From Methanospirillum hungatei JF-1 (GTDB lineage Archaea > Halobacteriota > Methanomicrobia > Methanomicrobiales > Methanospirillaceae): a stretch of 64,000 nucleotides of DNA. Positions within the stretch are counted from its first letter, which is position 1, and each line of letters starts with the position of its first letter. The stretch covers positions 2,144,936 to 2,208,935 of the forward strand of contig NC_007796.1 of assembly GCF_000013445.1 (NCBI RefSeq). Direction: 5' to 3'. A model generated the notes under the pieces. The model was not told the DNA's origin, ran no database searches, and was given only the letters and a program-made list of their open reading frames with translations. Of this stretch, positions 54,235-63,485 are shown piece after piece. The position numbers and the translations under genes are program-made.

Positions 54235-54390
54235 ATGACTAGGATGGATGGCACTATTATTGAACAACTTTGTCCAAAGATGCTGGATGAAGTTCCTGTA
54301 GCGGTTCTCCTTATTGAAAACGGTATGTTTGTGTACTGCAACAGGGTTGCAGTCGATATGTTCCATGCAACCACACGTTATTATTGGTAA
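54235..54390 (+). pseudogene. truncated PAS-domain gene
   Basis: The frame encodes 51 residues: MTRMDGTIIEQLCPKMLDE, then VPVAVLLIENGMFVYCNRVA and VDMFHATTRYYW. The part IENGMFVYCNRVAVDMF is the N-terminal third of a PAS domain as found in sensor kinases. The frame stops just inside the 3' end of the MATE gene, which faces it. It is probably the 5' remnant of a PAS histidine kinase lost by deletion; the promoter and start remain. Confidence 0.65.
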
Positions 54391-55787
54391 CGGAGAAGTC
54401 GTGATAGATACACTCTTGCCCAGATGAATGCAAGTGTCCCACCTAGGATGTCACCGGCAACAATACCCCACCAGATTCCGTGTTCTCCATACCCCAGAAC
54501 TATTCCGAACAGGTAGGCAAATACTGCGATAAAGAGAAGGTTTCTGAATATATTCAGGGCAAGTGAGGTCATTCCTTTCCCAACTCCCTGAAAGAGGGAC
54601 CCTGACATGATACCCGGTGGGACGAAGGGGTAAAAGAAACACATCGTTGCAAGGAATGCTGCAATGGATGGTGCAAGATGGATACTCTCCGGTGAATAGG
54701 TGAATATTGTTGCTATCTGGTTTGAAAAAAGCCAGGTGATGACGGAGAGGCTTATCGCTACCATGAGCCCCGTTTTTACCGAGTAGTTGAGAATAACAGG
54801 CAGTTTCTCATATCTTCTGCCACCAAACGCCGCTCCGGCCACTGATATGACTGATGTGCCGATTGCAGCGAGGGGTATGATGGCAAATATGACGACCCGC
54901 CATCCTGCAGCATATACGGCAACCGCATCTGTTCCGGCAACATGAACGAGCAGGCCATTAATGATGATTGCCAGAAGTGACATCAGGAAAAATTCAAGGC
55001 TGGCAGGAATTCCTACGCTGAGGATATCCCACATGGTCTGTCTCTGATATATAAATGATCTCCGGGAGACTGATATATACGTGTCCTTCTTTCCAAAAAA
55101 CCAGTATACGAGGATAATTGCCACAAATACCTGTGATATGACCATCCCCCAGGCAGCTCCTGCAATACCCATTCCTGCGGTGTAAATGAGCAGGGGATCG
55201 AGGACCATGTTCATGAGGGCCGATACTGCCATGAGGTACATCGCCCGTTTTGTATCTCCCTCGGCACGCAGGATTGAAGACCCCACACTCGTGAGCAGAA
55301 GCAGGATTGTACTCCCAAATACTACTCTTCCGTATTCCCCACAGAGCCCTGCTGTCTTTCCTGCTCCGAACAATAGTGCTATGTCCGTGGTCCAGATGAC
55401 CAGCGGTATCGTAACTAGGGCAGATATGATGACTGTCAGGATGATTGCATGAAAAGCAGCGTTGTTCGCTCCCTGAAGATCTCCTGCTCCTATCTTCCGT
55501 GCGATTGCAGAGGTTGTTCCTGCCCCAAGACCATTTCCAAGACCGATAAGTACCAGAAAGAGCGGGGAGATAAATCCGACTGCCGCCAGTGCATCTGATC
55601 CAAGCCCTGCAACCCATATGGCATTGACGATGTTATAGGTTGAATAGAGCAGCATAGCGATGATCAGCGGTCCTGATAATTTTCGAATCGCTTTCTCCGG
55701 TTCACCCAGAAGAAGTGATACTCCGACAGTCTCCTCCTTTTTCATCGCTGGTAGGTTTATCTCATGTATATCTGTATTCGGCTTCAA
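54381..55787 (-). CDS. MATE-family efflux protein
   Basis: A protein of 468 residues with 12 membrane helices in two halves. Typical segments include GPLIIAMLLYSTYNIVNAIW near residue 40 and PASLEFFLMSLLAIIINGLL near residue 256, the start of the second half. MATE transporters export drugs or metabolites using sodium or proton gradients. Its start overlaps the stop of the marR-like gene by four bases (ATGA), so the regulator and pump form one operon, probably induced by a ligand of the regulator. Confidence 0.93.
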   Translation of the reverse strand: MKPNTDIHEINLPAMKKEETVGVSLLLGEPEKAIRKLSGPLIIAMLLYSTYNIVNAIWVAGLGSDALAAVGFISPLFLVLIGLGNGLGAGTTSAIARKIGAGDLQGANNAAFHAIILTVIISALVTIPLVIWTTDIALLFGAGKTAGLCGEYGRVVFGSTILLLLTSVGSSILRAEGDTKRAMYLMAVSALMNMVLDPLLIYTAGMGIAGAAWGMVISQVFVAIILVYWFFGKKDTYISVSRRSFIYQRQTMWDILSVGIPASLEFFLMSLLAIIINGLLVHVAGTDAVAVYAAGWRVVIFAIIPLAAIGTSVISVAGAAFGGRRYEKLPVILNYSVKTGLMVAISLSVITWLFSNQIATIFTYSPESIHLAPSIAAFLATMCFFYPFVPPGIMSGSLFQGVGKGMTSLALNIFRNLLFIAVFAYLFGIVLGYGEHGIWWGIVAGDILGGTLAFIWARVYLSRLLRYQ

Positions 55788-56248
55788 TTCTCTCCCTCAA
55801 GTGCCCGAATTGTTTGTATGCTTGACGATGCAACCTGCCTGAGTAATACTTGCAGGTGCTCTTTCTCCTCTTTTGTGAGCTGACAACTGACTGCCTGTTC
55901 CCATTCCTGGTCAATAGCCATGATCTCAGGGGCTATCTGGTATCCTTTCCTGGTGAGTGAAAGGCGGAATGCACGGCGGTTATCCGGGTCAACACGCCGT
56001 GAGATGTACTCTGCATCCTCCATTTTTTTTACCGTCCGGGCGATGGTGCCTTTATCAAGGTGAAAGTACTTGGCCATGGTATCCTGGGTAATGTCAGGAT
56101 GTTTGATCAGGCACATAAAAACCGGGTACTGACCTGCTGATAATTTAAACGGCTTTAATCGTTCATTTAGAAAGATAACCCGTGCTCTGTTGATGATGGA
56201 TAACAGTGGTCCGGGTGGAAGTGATGATGGAAGTGGTGAATCAGACAC
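55784..56248 (-). CDS. MarR-family transcriptional regulator
   Basis: A protein of 154 residues with the MarR winged helix: LSAGQYPVFMCLIKHPDI, TQDTMAKYFHLDKGTIARTV (recognition helix) and YISRRVDPDNRRAFRLSL (wing with the conserved D-x-R-x2). It probably represses its own operon with the MATE pump and releases DNA when it binds a ligand. A palindromic site stands 31 bases upstream of its start codon, in the expected operator position. Confidence 0.92.
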   Translation of the reverse strand: MSDSPLPSSLPPGPLLSIINRARVIFLNERLKPFKLSAGQYPVFMCLIKHPDITQDTMAKYFHLDKGTIARTVKKMEDAEYISRRVDPDNRRAFRLSLTRKGYQIAPEIMAIDQEWEQAVSCQLTKEEKEHLQVLLRQVASSSIQTIRALEGEN

Positions 56249-56278
56249 GTGTACAGGTGTTCATTGGTGCCATATAAT

Positions 56279-56306
56279 GTTGCTTATGCAACAGTTGTGT
56301 ATGCAA
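56279..56306. promoter_or_regulatory. palindromic operator candidate for the MarR-MATE operon
   Basis: GTTGCTTATGCAAC is a 14-bp inverted repeat (arms GTTGC/GCAAC), followed after one base by a related half-site GTTGTGTATGCAA. The location just upstream of the marR-like gene and the size fit a MarR-type binding site. Occupancy by the regulator is inferred. Confidence 0.5.
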
Positions 56307-56331
56307 TAAAAAGGAAGTGTTATTTTTTCCG

Positions 56332-56499
56332 TTAAATATTCAGTCCGATCTTGATCTCTTCATGATCAGGGATTGATATGTTCCCTTCAGTTGAAGCGAT
56401 AGTGATAGACTTTCCTGACTTCGATTCTCCATAATCCTTACTGATATCAACAGTGATGGTAAGGATATTCCCGTCTACCTTTATGTCAACATTCTTTAT
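56332..56499 (-). pseudogene. small beta-rich protein ORF without a canonical start
   Basis: The frame reads IKNVDIKVDGNILTITVDI, then SKDYGESKSGKSITIAST and IPDHEEIKIGLNI. It resembles a small family of about 60 residues that I believe is widespread in methanogens and unassigned. No ATG, GTG or TTG lies in frame before IKNVD; only ATA codons occur. It is either started at ATA or has lost its start. It runs in the same direction as the adjacent hypothetical gene. Confidence 0.45.
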
Positions 56500-56563
56500 A
56501 TGATATGATAGGCATGAGAATATTTGGAGTTTTTCTCTCCCGGATATTCTCTCGTGTATCTGG

Positions 56564-56923
56564 TTATTCAGTAAATGTCAGTTTGAATATCTCACTGTCA
56601 AAGATTTTCGTTCCGGGTCCTGCATCTGCGGCTTCTGAAACCGGCGCAAAGATCTGGAACCTGAGTGTATGTTCTCCTTTTTTCCGGTATTTGAGTGGAA
56701 TGTCGAAGAAGTTTGTTTCCTTTCCATCATTGCTCAGCCATTCATGCACCAGTGAGATCTCCTCTTCATCAACAAAAATTTTGGTAATTACTTTCTGGCG
56801 TTGTTTTGCATCATGTCGGATCTGGTAAAAAAACCGGGAATCACTGACCGGGGTGGTGAGGGATTTTTGAGGATCTACATCTCCTGCCTTTGTTGTCCAG
56901 AATCCATGAATTCCTATCTCCAT
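56564..56923 (-). CDS. hypothetical beta-sandwich-like protein
   Basis: A protein of 119 residues starting MEIGIHGFWTTKAGDVDP. Strand-like segments (KVITKIFVDEEEISLVHEWL, then FDIPLKYRKKGEHTLRFQIF) suggest an all-beta fold. There is no signal peptide, and no family is recognised. Opposite-strand frames in the same place lack coding character. It stands before the small start-less beta-rich ORF on the same strand. Confidence 0.6.
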   Translation of the reverse strand: MEIGIHGFWTTKAGDVDPQKSLTTPVSDSRFFYQIRHDAKQRQKVITKIFVDEEEISLVHEWLSNDGKETNFFDIPLKYRKKGEHTLRFQIFAPVSEAADAGPGTKIFDSEIFKLTFTE

Positions 56924-57107
56924 ATGAGGTCACCAGTTATCTGTTTGCTTATAGGCTGATAATACCATTGGATATTCATGCAGGGAATATGCCGTCTGAT
57001 TTGAAAAAAATCCCACCCTATAATGACTATGTGTAGAGAATGTGTTTTCCTGTCATCACCAGATTACCGGTATTGAATTGCTTCTTAAATGTCTGACATA
57101 AAGAGAA

Positions 57108-57116
57108 TTATAAATA
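57108..57116 (+). promoter_or_regulatory. TATA-like element before the chemoreceptor gene
   Basis: TTATAAATA lies about 50 bases before the ATG of the chemoreceptor gene, a suitable place for an archaeal TATA box followed by a short leader. Confidence 0.45.
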
Positions 57117-57164
57117 GAGTCTTGGATAATAGATGTCTGCCTGAAAACGTATAGGAATCATCCG

Positions 57165-59678
57165 ATGAAGCACATTTCATGGTTTGATTTTCGATCAATC
57201 AAACAAAAAATCCTGTTTTTTGGTGGATTCGCCTTACTCCTTGTAGCAGCATGTATTATTGGGTATGCAGCGTTTGCTCTGAATTCAGAAGCGATGAATG
57301 CTGCTCATGATGAGATGAACAGCATAGCAGAACGTGAGGCAGCATATATCGGGAAAGTTCTGGAAGAGCCGTATTTTACTGCCTCAAGTACTGCATCAGG
57401 TCTTGCAGGGATACGGGAGAAGAACTCTCATTTTGCCAGGACCGATGTGATCTCCTTATTGGAGGGCATATTAAAGGATCACCCGCTTTATAATGGCATA
57501 TATACCATCTGGGAACCTGGCGTATTTGACGGGCTGGATGAGCAGTATAAACTCCGGGAAGGATATGACAAGACCGGCAGACTTCGGATCTACTGGTACC
57601 GGGATGCAGACGGAACTCTTGTCAGGAAAATGTATGATGAAACAACAAAGGATCCCGGATCATACTATGATATCCCAAAAAAGACCGGCAAGGGTGAGCT
57701 CATAGAACCCTACCTTGAAACCATGCAGAATCCACCGGTTCTCATGGCCTCGGTGTCATTACCGGCGATGATGAATAACACGTTTGCCGGTATCGTGGCG
57801 ATAGACATCGCTCTGACTGATATTGAAAAGATTGCCGATTCTCTCGACCTGTACTCAGGGACCGGGAAGATGGTGGTGCTCAGTCATGAAGGGCTGATTG
57901 CAGGAGCCTCCGGCGATCAGGATGTAGCAGGAAGACCCTTCTCTGAAATTGCTGCTTCGCTTGGTCTTCCACAGGAGATCATCCTTGATGCCGTTTCATC
58001 AGGTGAGAAGAGAACCTTCTCATACAATGGATTCATTGGATCGATAAGCCCGGTGATTGTTGGTGAAGCCCCAACCCCCTGGAGTGTTGTGGTCTATGCC
58101 CCGGCAGATGTAGTGACGAGAAAGGCGACTGAACAGACGATCATACTCATTATAATCGGTATCGTGTTCTCCATATTCGGTCTCTTCCTGCTCTTCCTTG
58201 TTGCCCGGTCCATATCCCGACCTATTGAAGAGATTACGTCTGTCGCTCATGATCTCTCCCTGGGAGATATCAGCACCCAGGTGACGATACAGCAAAATGA
58301 CGAAGTAGGAAGGCTTGCCGATGCGTTCAGGATCCTTACGAAGAACCTGAAGAACAATGCAGAGTCTGCTGAACGTATCGCTGCAGGTGATCTGAAATTC
58401 AAAATTGAAGCGGCCAGCGAGAAGGATGTGCTGGGTAATTCAATGATCCGGATGAAAGAGACATTATCTGGTGTTACGGCTACCATGAACCATCTGGCAG
58501 GAAAGGCAGCATCAGGTGATCTCTCGGTCAGAGGGGATGCTGATTCATTTTCCGGAGAATTTGCACTTATTATCAGGGGAGTGAATGCAACGCTTGATGC
58601 AGTTATCGCTCCCCTGCATGAGGCAATGCGTCTTGCCAGGCAGTATGCGGATAATGACTTTTCAGCCAGGTTTGATCCCACCGTGCAGACAACCGGTGAT
58701 TTCGTCTCATTCAGGGACGCGATGAATAGTATTGGTATTCAGGTGACAAAGACCATTCAGAACATACAAAACAGGATGGTTGAACTGACTGCAAGCACTG
58801 AAGAGGCACAGGCATCGGCAGATGAGGTTGCCCGGGGTTCATCTGTCGTCGCTGAACATGCAGAATCGGTTTCGGTCAGGGCTGACCAGGGAAGCGAAGC
58901 CACGAGCCATATTCTCCATGCCATGGAAGATCTCTCTGTTGCGGTGTCAGATGTTGCAATACGGAGTGAATCGGTCTCAAAGCTCACTGAAAAAGGGAAT
59001 GATATCAGTAAACAGGGTCAGAAACTTGCATCTGCAGCCAGTCAGGGGATGGAAGGGATACGAAACGCAACCGGCGACCTGAACCGGATAATCCTCTCCA
59101 TCCAGGAGCAGATGACCCAGATAAATAATGTCATTGCAATCATCACCGGAATTTCTGATGAGACAAATCTGCTTGCACTCAATGCGGCAATTGAGGCTGC
59201 ACGTGCCGGGGATGCAGGGAGAGGATTTGCGGTTGTGGCTGATGAGGTTAAGGATCTTGCCATGGAGAGCCATGCTTCAGCCGAGAAGATAGAAGAGATG
59301 ATCAGAAACCTCCAAAAGGAGTCTTCCAGGGCATCTGATCTCATGAGCAGGGCTCATTCCCAGGTTGAACTGGGGTATGAGGCAGTTGGTCAGAGCCTTA
59401 CGTTATTTGGAGATATTGCCGGTATGCTGGAACAGATCGCCCGCGATGTAAGCGACGTTGCTGCGTCATCTGAAGAAGAAGCAGCGTCAGTTTCTGAAAT
59501 TACAAGAAATATTGAGCATGTTGCCTCACTTATCAAAGAGACCGCAGACAGTGCAGTATCCAGTGCTGCAGTATCACAAGAGACCTCGGCTGCAGTAGCT
59601 CAGATACGAAAAGTTGTTGAACATGTGAACAGCGTTGTTGCTTCCCTGCAAAAGGAGATCGATCAGTTCACCATCTGA
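57165..59678 (+). CDS. methyl-accepting chemotaxis protein with dCache sensor
   Basis: A chemoreceptor of 837 residues. Membrane helices at about 15-38 and 322-345 flank a periplasm-like dCache domain ([18 protein letters not shown] near residue 110; [17 protein letters not shown] near residue 205). A HAMP domain follows (about 346-400), then a second HAMP/PAS-like linker (about 405-550) and the signalling domain with hairpin tip [21 protein letters not shown] near residue 664. It would signal through CheW and CheA to the archaellum. Its ligand is unknown, but dCache domains often bind amino acids or other small molecules. Confidence 0.94.
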   Translation: MKHISWFDFRSIKQKILFFGGFALLLVAACIIGYAAFALNSEAMNAAHDEMNSIAEREAAYIGKVLEEPYFTASSTASGLAGIREKNSHFARTDVISLLEGILKDHPLYNGIYTIWEPGVFDGLDEQYKLREGYDKTGRLRIYWYRDADGTLVRKMYDETTKDPGSYYDIPKKTGKGELIEPYLETMQNPPVLMASVSLPAMMNNTFAGIVAIDIALTDIEKIADSLDLYSGTGKMVVLSHEGLIAGASGDQDVAGRPFSEIAASLGLPQEIILDAVSSGEKRTFSYNGFIGSISPVIVGEAPTPWSVVVYAPADVVTRKATEQTIILIIIGIVFSIFGLFLLFLVARSISRPIEEITSVAHDLSLGDISTQVTIQQNDEVGRLADAFRILTKNLKNNAESAERIAAGDLKFKIEAASEKDVLGNSMIRMKETLSGVTATMNHLAGKAASGDLSVRGDADSFSGEFALIIRGVNATLDAVIAPLHEAMRLARQYADNDFSARFDPTVQTTGDFVSFRDAMNSIGIQVTKTIQNIQNRMVELTASTEEAQASADEVARGSSVVAEHAESVSVRADQGSEATSHILHAMEDLSVAVSDVAIRSESVSKLTEKGNDISKQGQKLASAASQGMEGIRNATGDLNRIILSIQEQMTQINNVIAIITGISDETNLLALNAAIEAARAGDAGRGFAVVADEVKDLAMESHASAEKIEEMIRNLQKESSRASDLMSRAHSQVELGYEAVGQSLTLFGDIAGMLEQIARDVSDVAASSEEEAASVSEITRNIEHVASLIKETADSAVSSAAVSQETSAAVAQIRKVVEHVNSVVASLQKEIDQFTI

Positions 59679-59731
59679 TCCATACCGCCCCTTTATTGCG
59701 GATGATAGGAAAACGTAACTGCTATCAAAAA

Positions 59732-61498
59732 ATGAAAATTTTTCTTTTTTCCTCACACGTTCGCTCTCATCTCATACTGGTACTTTTCATTGTTCTGAGT
59801 GGGATTGGAATTTGTGGAGTCAATGCTGATCCATCATATGATACTGCTCTTTCTCTGATTCCTGAAGAACTGGAATGGATCTCTGCTCATCCTGTTATCA
59901 GGATCTGCCCTGACCCCCATTATCCCCCGTTTGAAATGCTCACGTCTGATGGCGGGTATCAGGGAATATCTGCCGATCTCCTCAGGATCATCGCCGAACG
60001 TGCCGGACTTACCCTTGAGGTCGTGCCATGTGAGAACTGGAGCCAGTGTATAGAGAAAATTCGGAATCGAGAGGTCGATATCCTTGGTGCTGTGTTTATT
60101 TCAGACCTTCGCTCAGGGTATCTCTCTTATACTGATCCCTTTTACTCGTCTCCACTTGAGATCATCACCAAAAACACCGCCCCTTCCGATCTAACGCTGG
60201 CCGATCTCTCCGGAAAGTCAGTTGCAGTCGTGGATGGATATACATCACATCTCCTCCTGGTGACACATTATCCAGATATTCATACCGTTGTTGTTCCTGA
60301 TGTCCCATCCGGACTTGAAAAGGTCGTGTTCGGCTCTGCTGATGCGTTTCTTGGTGATCTGGCAACCGCAGCCTATCATACGGAAAAGTCAGGGTTTACC
60401 AATCTCCAGATATCAGGGGAGGGTTCTTTTGCGAATAATACCCTGCAGAGCCTTGCCTTTGGGATTCGAAGTGATCAACCGGTTCTTGTATCAATACTCA
60501 ATAAAGGGCTGCATACTCTCTCTGATGCAGAAAAGAAACGCATATTCTCCACCTGGATACCTGCATCACTCGTCCCGCCCCTGATAAGCCGGGAGATTCT
60601 CATTGCAGCAGGGGGGATCATTGCCTTTTTCTGCATCATCATCGTTGGGTTTTATGTCTGGAACAGGTCTCTTCAGATGGCGGTCGACGAGAAGACCAGG
60701 CAGCTTGTGGCAGAGCTCGATGAGCGGAAAAAGATTCAGAATGAACTCCAGAATAAAAATGATGAACTATCCGCGGCATATGAAGAGATTACCGCGACGC
60801 AGTATGAACTAAAGCAACAGTATCTGCAGCTGATGCAGAACCAGGAGGAACTCAGGCAGCAGGAACGTACGTTAAGGCAGATCCGGTTCTCTATTGATCA
60901 GAGCCATGATATGATGTTCTGGCTTGATATGACAGGTAAAATTCGTGATGTCAGCGGAAGTGTCCACTCTGTTCTTGGATATTCACATGAGGATCTTGAA
61001 TCTTTGGATATTTCGGCGATAGATCCAAAATTTACGATAGATTCAGGACTTGAAGTCTCCGGATTGGAACACCCTGTCCCGGTCAGATATGAGACAGAAT
61101 TTATAACAAAAAGCGGAAAATCGCTCATGGTTGAAGTATCGCTTATCTCCTATGAATATGCTGACGAGACCATGATTCTATTATCAGCCCGTGATATCAG
61201 TGAACGGAAGATGATGGAAGACCTGAAGAAAAAGGCATTCACGCAGATTGATAAAAATATCGAGCAGTTTGCAATCTTAAACGATCAGATACGAAATCCG
61301 CTCACGCTCCTCATGATTTACGCAGAAGAGATGGGTACAAAGGACGAAGCAAAAATCATGGAACAGATATCCAGGATTGATCAGCTGGTTGATAAACTGG
61401 ATAAGGGGCTTTTAGAATCAGAAAAGGTCCGGGGGTTTCTCCGGAGATATTATGAACACACATCTGATACCCGGGAACCACTTGAGGATACCTGGTAA
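59732..61498 (+). CDS. solute-binding (SBP_bac_3) - membrane - PAS sensor without kinase core
   Basis: A protein of 588 residues from MKIFLFSSHVR. A signal helix is followed by a family-3 solute-binding domain (about 45-280; IRICPDPHYPPFEML, GISADLLRIIAERAGL), a membrane helix (about 292-315), a coiled coil, a PAS domain (about 390-495) and a short helical end. The end, FAILNDQIRNPLTLLMI, looks like an H-box helix in which the histidine is replaced (NDQIRNP), and no ATPase domain follows. It therefore probably signals by protein contact rather than autophosphorylation. It lies 53 bases after the chemoreceptor gene, in the same direction. Confidence 0.85.
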   Translation: MKIFLFSSHVRSHLILVLFIVLSGIGICGVNADPSYDTALSLIPEELEWISAHPVIRICPDPHYPPFEMLTSDGGYQGISADLLRIIAERAGLTLEVVPCENWSQCIEKIRNREVDILGAVFISDLRSGYLSYTDPFYSSPLEIITKNTAPSDLTLADLSGKSVAVVDGYTSHLLLVTHYPDIHTVVVPDVPSGLEKVVFGSADAFLGDLATAAYHTEKSGFTNLQISGEGSFANNTLQSLAFGIRSDQPVLVSILNKGLHTLSDAEKKRIFSTWIPASLVPPLISREILIAAGGIIAFFCIIIVGFYVWNRSLQMAVDEKTRQLVAELDERKKIQNELQNKNDELSAAYEEITATQYELKQQYLQLMQNQEELRQQERTLRQIRFSIDQSHDMMFWLDMTGKIRDVSGSVHSVLGYSHEDLESLDISAIDPKFTIDSGLEVSGLEHPVPVRYETEFITKSGKSLMVEVSLISYEYADETMILLSARDISERKMMEDLKKKAFTQIDKNIEQFAILNDQIRNPLTLLMIYAEEMGTKDEAKIMEQISRIDQLVDKLDKGLLESEKVRGFLRRYYEHTSDTREPLEDTW

Positions 61499-61519
61499 GT
61501 ATTCTATAGGGGTTCCTTT

Positions 61520-62560
61520 TTAGACGTATGAATTAACCCGGTTATTTAGAGCAAAGCTCCATCTCTTGTCACTGGTTTGGATTATCACGGTTTCATCCTC
61601 TTTTTTCACGATGATGCTCCCTGCATGGACTGCCTGATGATGGGGGGCACAGAGGGTGAGCATGTTCTCTGCCAGGTCTTTTCCCTGCCTGGATAATGGG
61701 ATTATATGATGAACTTCAACCGGTCCTGTCGTCTCTTCACCCATGGCAGAACAGATCTGGCAGCAGTTTCCATGGAGGTTCTTTACAAGATATGCCAGAT
61801 ATCGGTTCCTTTTCGTCTGCATCGGAAGAATTCTCCGTTCCTCCTCCTGAATCAGAGAATGAATATCTCTTCCTGCCTTTTGCGCTTTCATGAATACGTG
61901 ATGGTATCGTCGCTCTGAGGGTGGTTTTGTGATCGTTCCTGCGGCCTGTATGAGGACATCCCGCTCCTGCCCATAAGGGTTTACTTCCTCTTCATTTTCA
62001 GGAAATACATCCAGTAATCTTAGAATAAGTAGGGGATCTCCGTTCTCTATCCGGTCCCTGATAGTGGGTTTATTCAGAATTGCATCGAGCACTTGGCGGC
62101 TATTGACCGGAATGAGCCCGAATCGTTCCCACCATTCAAGAATGATCCCCAGTTCCACCTGGTCAGAAATCAGAAATTTCAGCCTCCCCCGCTTATTTAA
62201 GACCATGTTTGCCAGGGCATCTGCAGCATTCAGGTTGATCAGGTTTTGCAGATCCGGGTTACTCTTGAAGAATATCTGGATGATCATGGCAATCCATCCA
62301 AAATCAGGTGAATATGGTCCTTCGGCCCGATGAAAGAGGTATTCAAGATAGGCAATGGAGGAGGATGGAACACCCAGTACCAGATCATCTGATTTGGCAT
62401 GTCCTGCGGTGCATCTCTGAATCGCGGTCCGGATATCAGAACCGGTTATGAATTTGCCAATTCGGATCTTCTCTGTGAGGCTGTCAAAACATGGAATGCA
62501 GTCACGCCAATGCACCGGTTTCATCTCTTCTCTGTGATGTTTGTTTTTACTCACCGCCAA
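61520..62560 (-). CDS. HNH endonuclease-domain protein
   Basis: A protein of 346 residues. The C-terminal 75 residues form an HNH domain: CQICSAMGEETTGPVEVHHI, LAENMLTLCAPHHQAVHAG, with CxxC pairs for zinc and the catalytic HH. The N-terminal 250 residues are helical and unassigned. Such proteins may cleave DNA, possibly mobile or defence DNA, but no methylase partner is adjacent. The start overlaps the end of the upstream metallo-beta-lactamase gene by 14 bases, so the two are co-transcribed. Confidence 0.82.
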   Translation of the reverse strand: MAVSKNKHHREEMKPVHWRDCIPCFDSLTEKIRIGKFITGSDIRTAIQRCTAGHAKSDDLVLGVPSSSIAYLEYLFHRAEGPYSPDFGWIAMIIQIFFKSNPDLQNLINLNAADALANMVLNKRGRLKFLISDQVELGIILEWWERFGLIPVNSRQVLDAILNKPTIRDRIENGDPLLILRLLDVFPENEEEVNPYGQERDVLIQAAGTITKPPSERRYHHVFMKAQKAGRDIHSLIQEEERRILPMQTKRNRYLAYLVKNLHGNCCQICSAMGEETTGPVEVHHIIPLSRQGKDLAENMLTLCAPHHQAVHAGSIIVKKEDETVIIQTSDKRWSFALNNRVNSYV

Positions 62561-63485
62561 AGTGAAAGGTTGTCCCGACTGTACTGAATACGAAGGCGTG
62601 TGGCATTGCCTGGGCCATGGAGACCTGGGCCTCCCACCCGGTACAATGAACAGGTATGATGCATGCAGGCTTTATCTCCTGCAGGGCCAAGATGGTGTCT
62701 GGAATGATATTTTTGAAATACGGACCTGATAGGTGGAAACCCCCCATGATTGCGTAAACAGTATCAATGCCGGTTATCTTTTGTGCATACCTGACCGAAT
62801 TGATTATTCCTGCATGGGCACAACCTGATATGACAATAAGACCCCTCTCTTTGAGGTGAATGATAAGTGCCTGATCATCACGGAAAACGTCTTTTACAAA
62901 TGAATCTCCCTCCCTTGCTTCAAGAACCGGAGAACCCTGCTCAAACGGAGTTATTCGTTCAATCTCTCCGGTAAGCAGAATCTTCTGATTCGCAATCAGT
63001 GAGGGTTCTGTAGACAGGGAGAGTATGCCGCCGGCGTGGGTGACTTTATCGGCAGTCATTGAAGGAAGCGTGGTATACGTGCCATCAGGCCTCTTCTTTC
63101 TCCTCATGGAAAATGCTGCCGGATGGAGATGAACCGGAATACGACAGGATGACTGACGAAGAACGTGGAAAAGAGCACCGATATGATCGAAATGTCCATG
63201 ACTGATGACCACTTCACTGATCTCATCCAGATCAATCCCTAATGTTTTCGCGTTCTCTATGAAGGCCGTTTCTGTAGTCCCGGCATCCATAAGGATAGTA
63301 TGGATCTTCTCCCCGGATCGTACCCTGATCAGAAATGATAACCCATGTTCGGCAAAAAGGGTCTTTCCATCAGAGAGTAATGGCCGGCGAATAAGAGAAT
63401 TCTGCTCCACCATGAGGAGATCAGTGTAATTATCGACCAGGACGGTTACATCCACACGGTCAACCGGACGTAATAGATATGTCAT
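62547..63485 (-). CDS. metallo-beta-lactamase-fold hydrolase (MPTase-like)
   Basis: A protein of 312 residues with the metal motif VISHGHFDHIGAL near residue 93, SGCAHAGIINSV near residue 220 and a C-terminal PVHCTGWEA. This pattern fits the 7,8-dihydropterin-6-methyl-4-(ribofuranosyl)aminobenzene-phosphate synthase-like group linked to methanopterin, but the group is broad and the reaction here is unconfirmed. It is the first gene of a pair with the HNH protein. Confidence 0.85.
   Translation of the reverse strand: MTYLLRPVDRVDVTVLVDNYTDLLMVEQNSLIRRPLLSDGKTLFAEHGLSFLIRVRSGEKIHTILMDAGTTETAFIENAKTLGIDLDEISEVVISHGHFDHIGALFHVLRQSSCRIPVHLHPAAFSMRRKKRPDGTYTTLPSMTADKVTHAGGILSLSTEPSLIANQKILLTGEIERITPFEQGSPVLEAREGDSFVKDVFRDDQALIIHLKERGLIVISGCAHAGIINSVRYAQKITGIDTVYAIMGGFHLSGPYFKNIIPDTILALQEIKPACIIPVHCTGWEAQVSMAQAMPHAFVFSTVGTTFHFGGE

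Noticed and set aside
56505-56828. 107-codon plus-strand frame opposite the beta-sandwich-like gene
   Set aside because: It is Ser/Phe-rich with no motif, and the minus-strand frame has better start and strand patterning.
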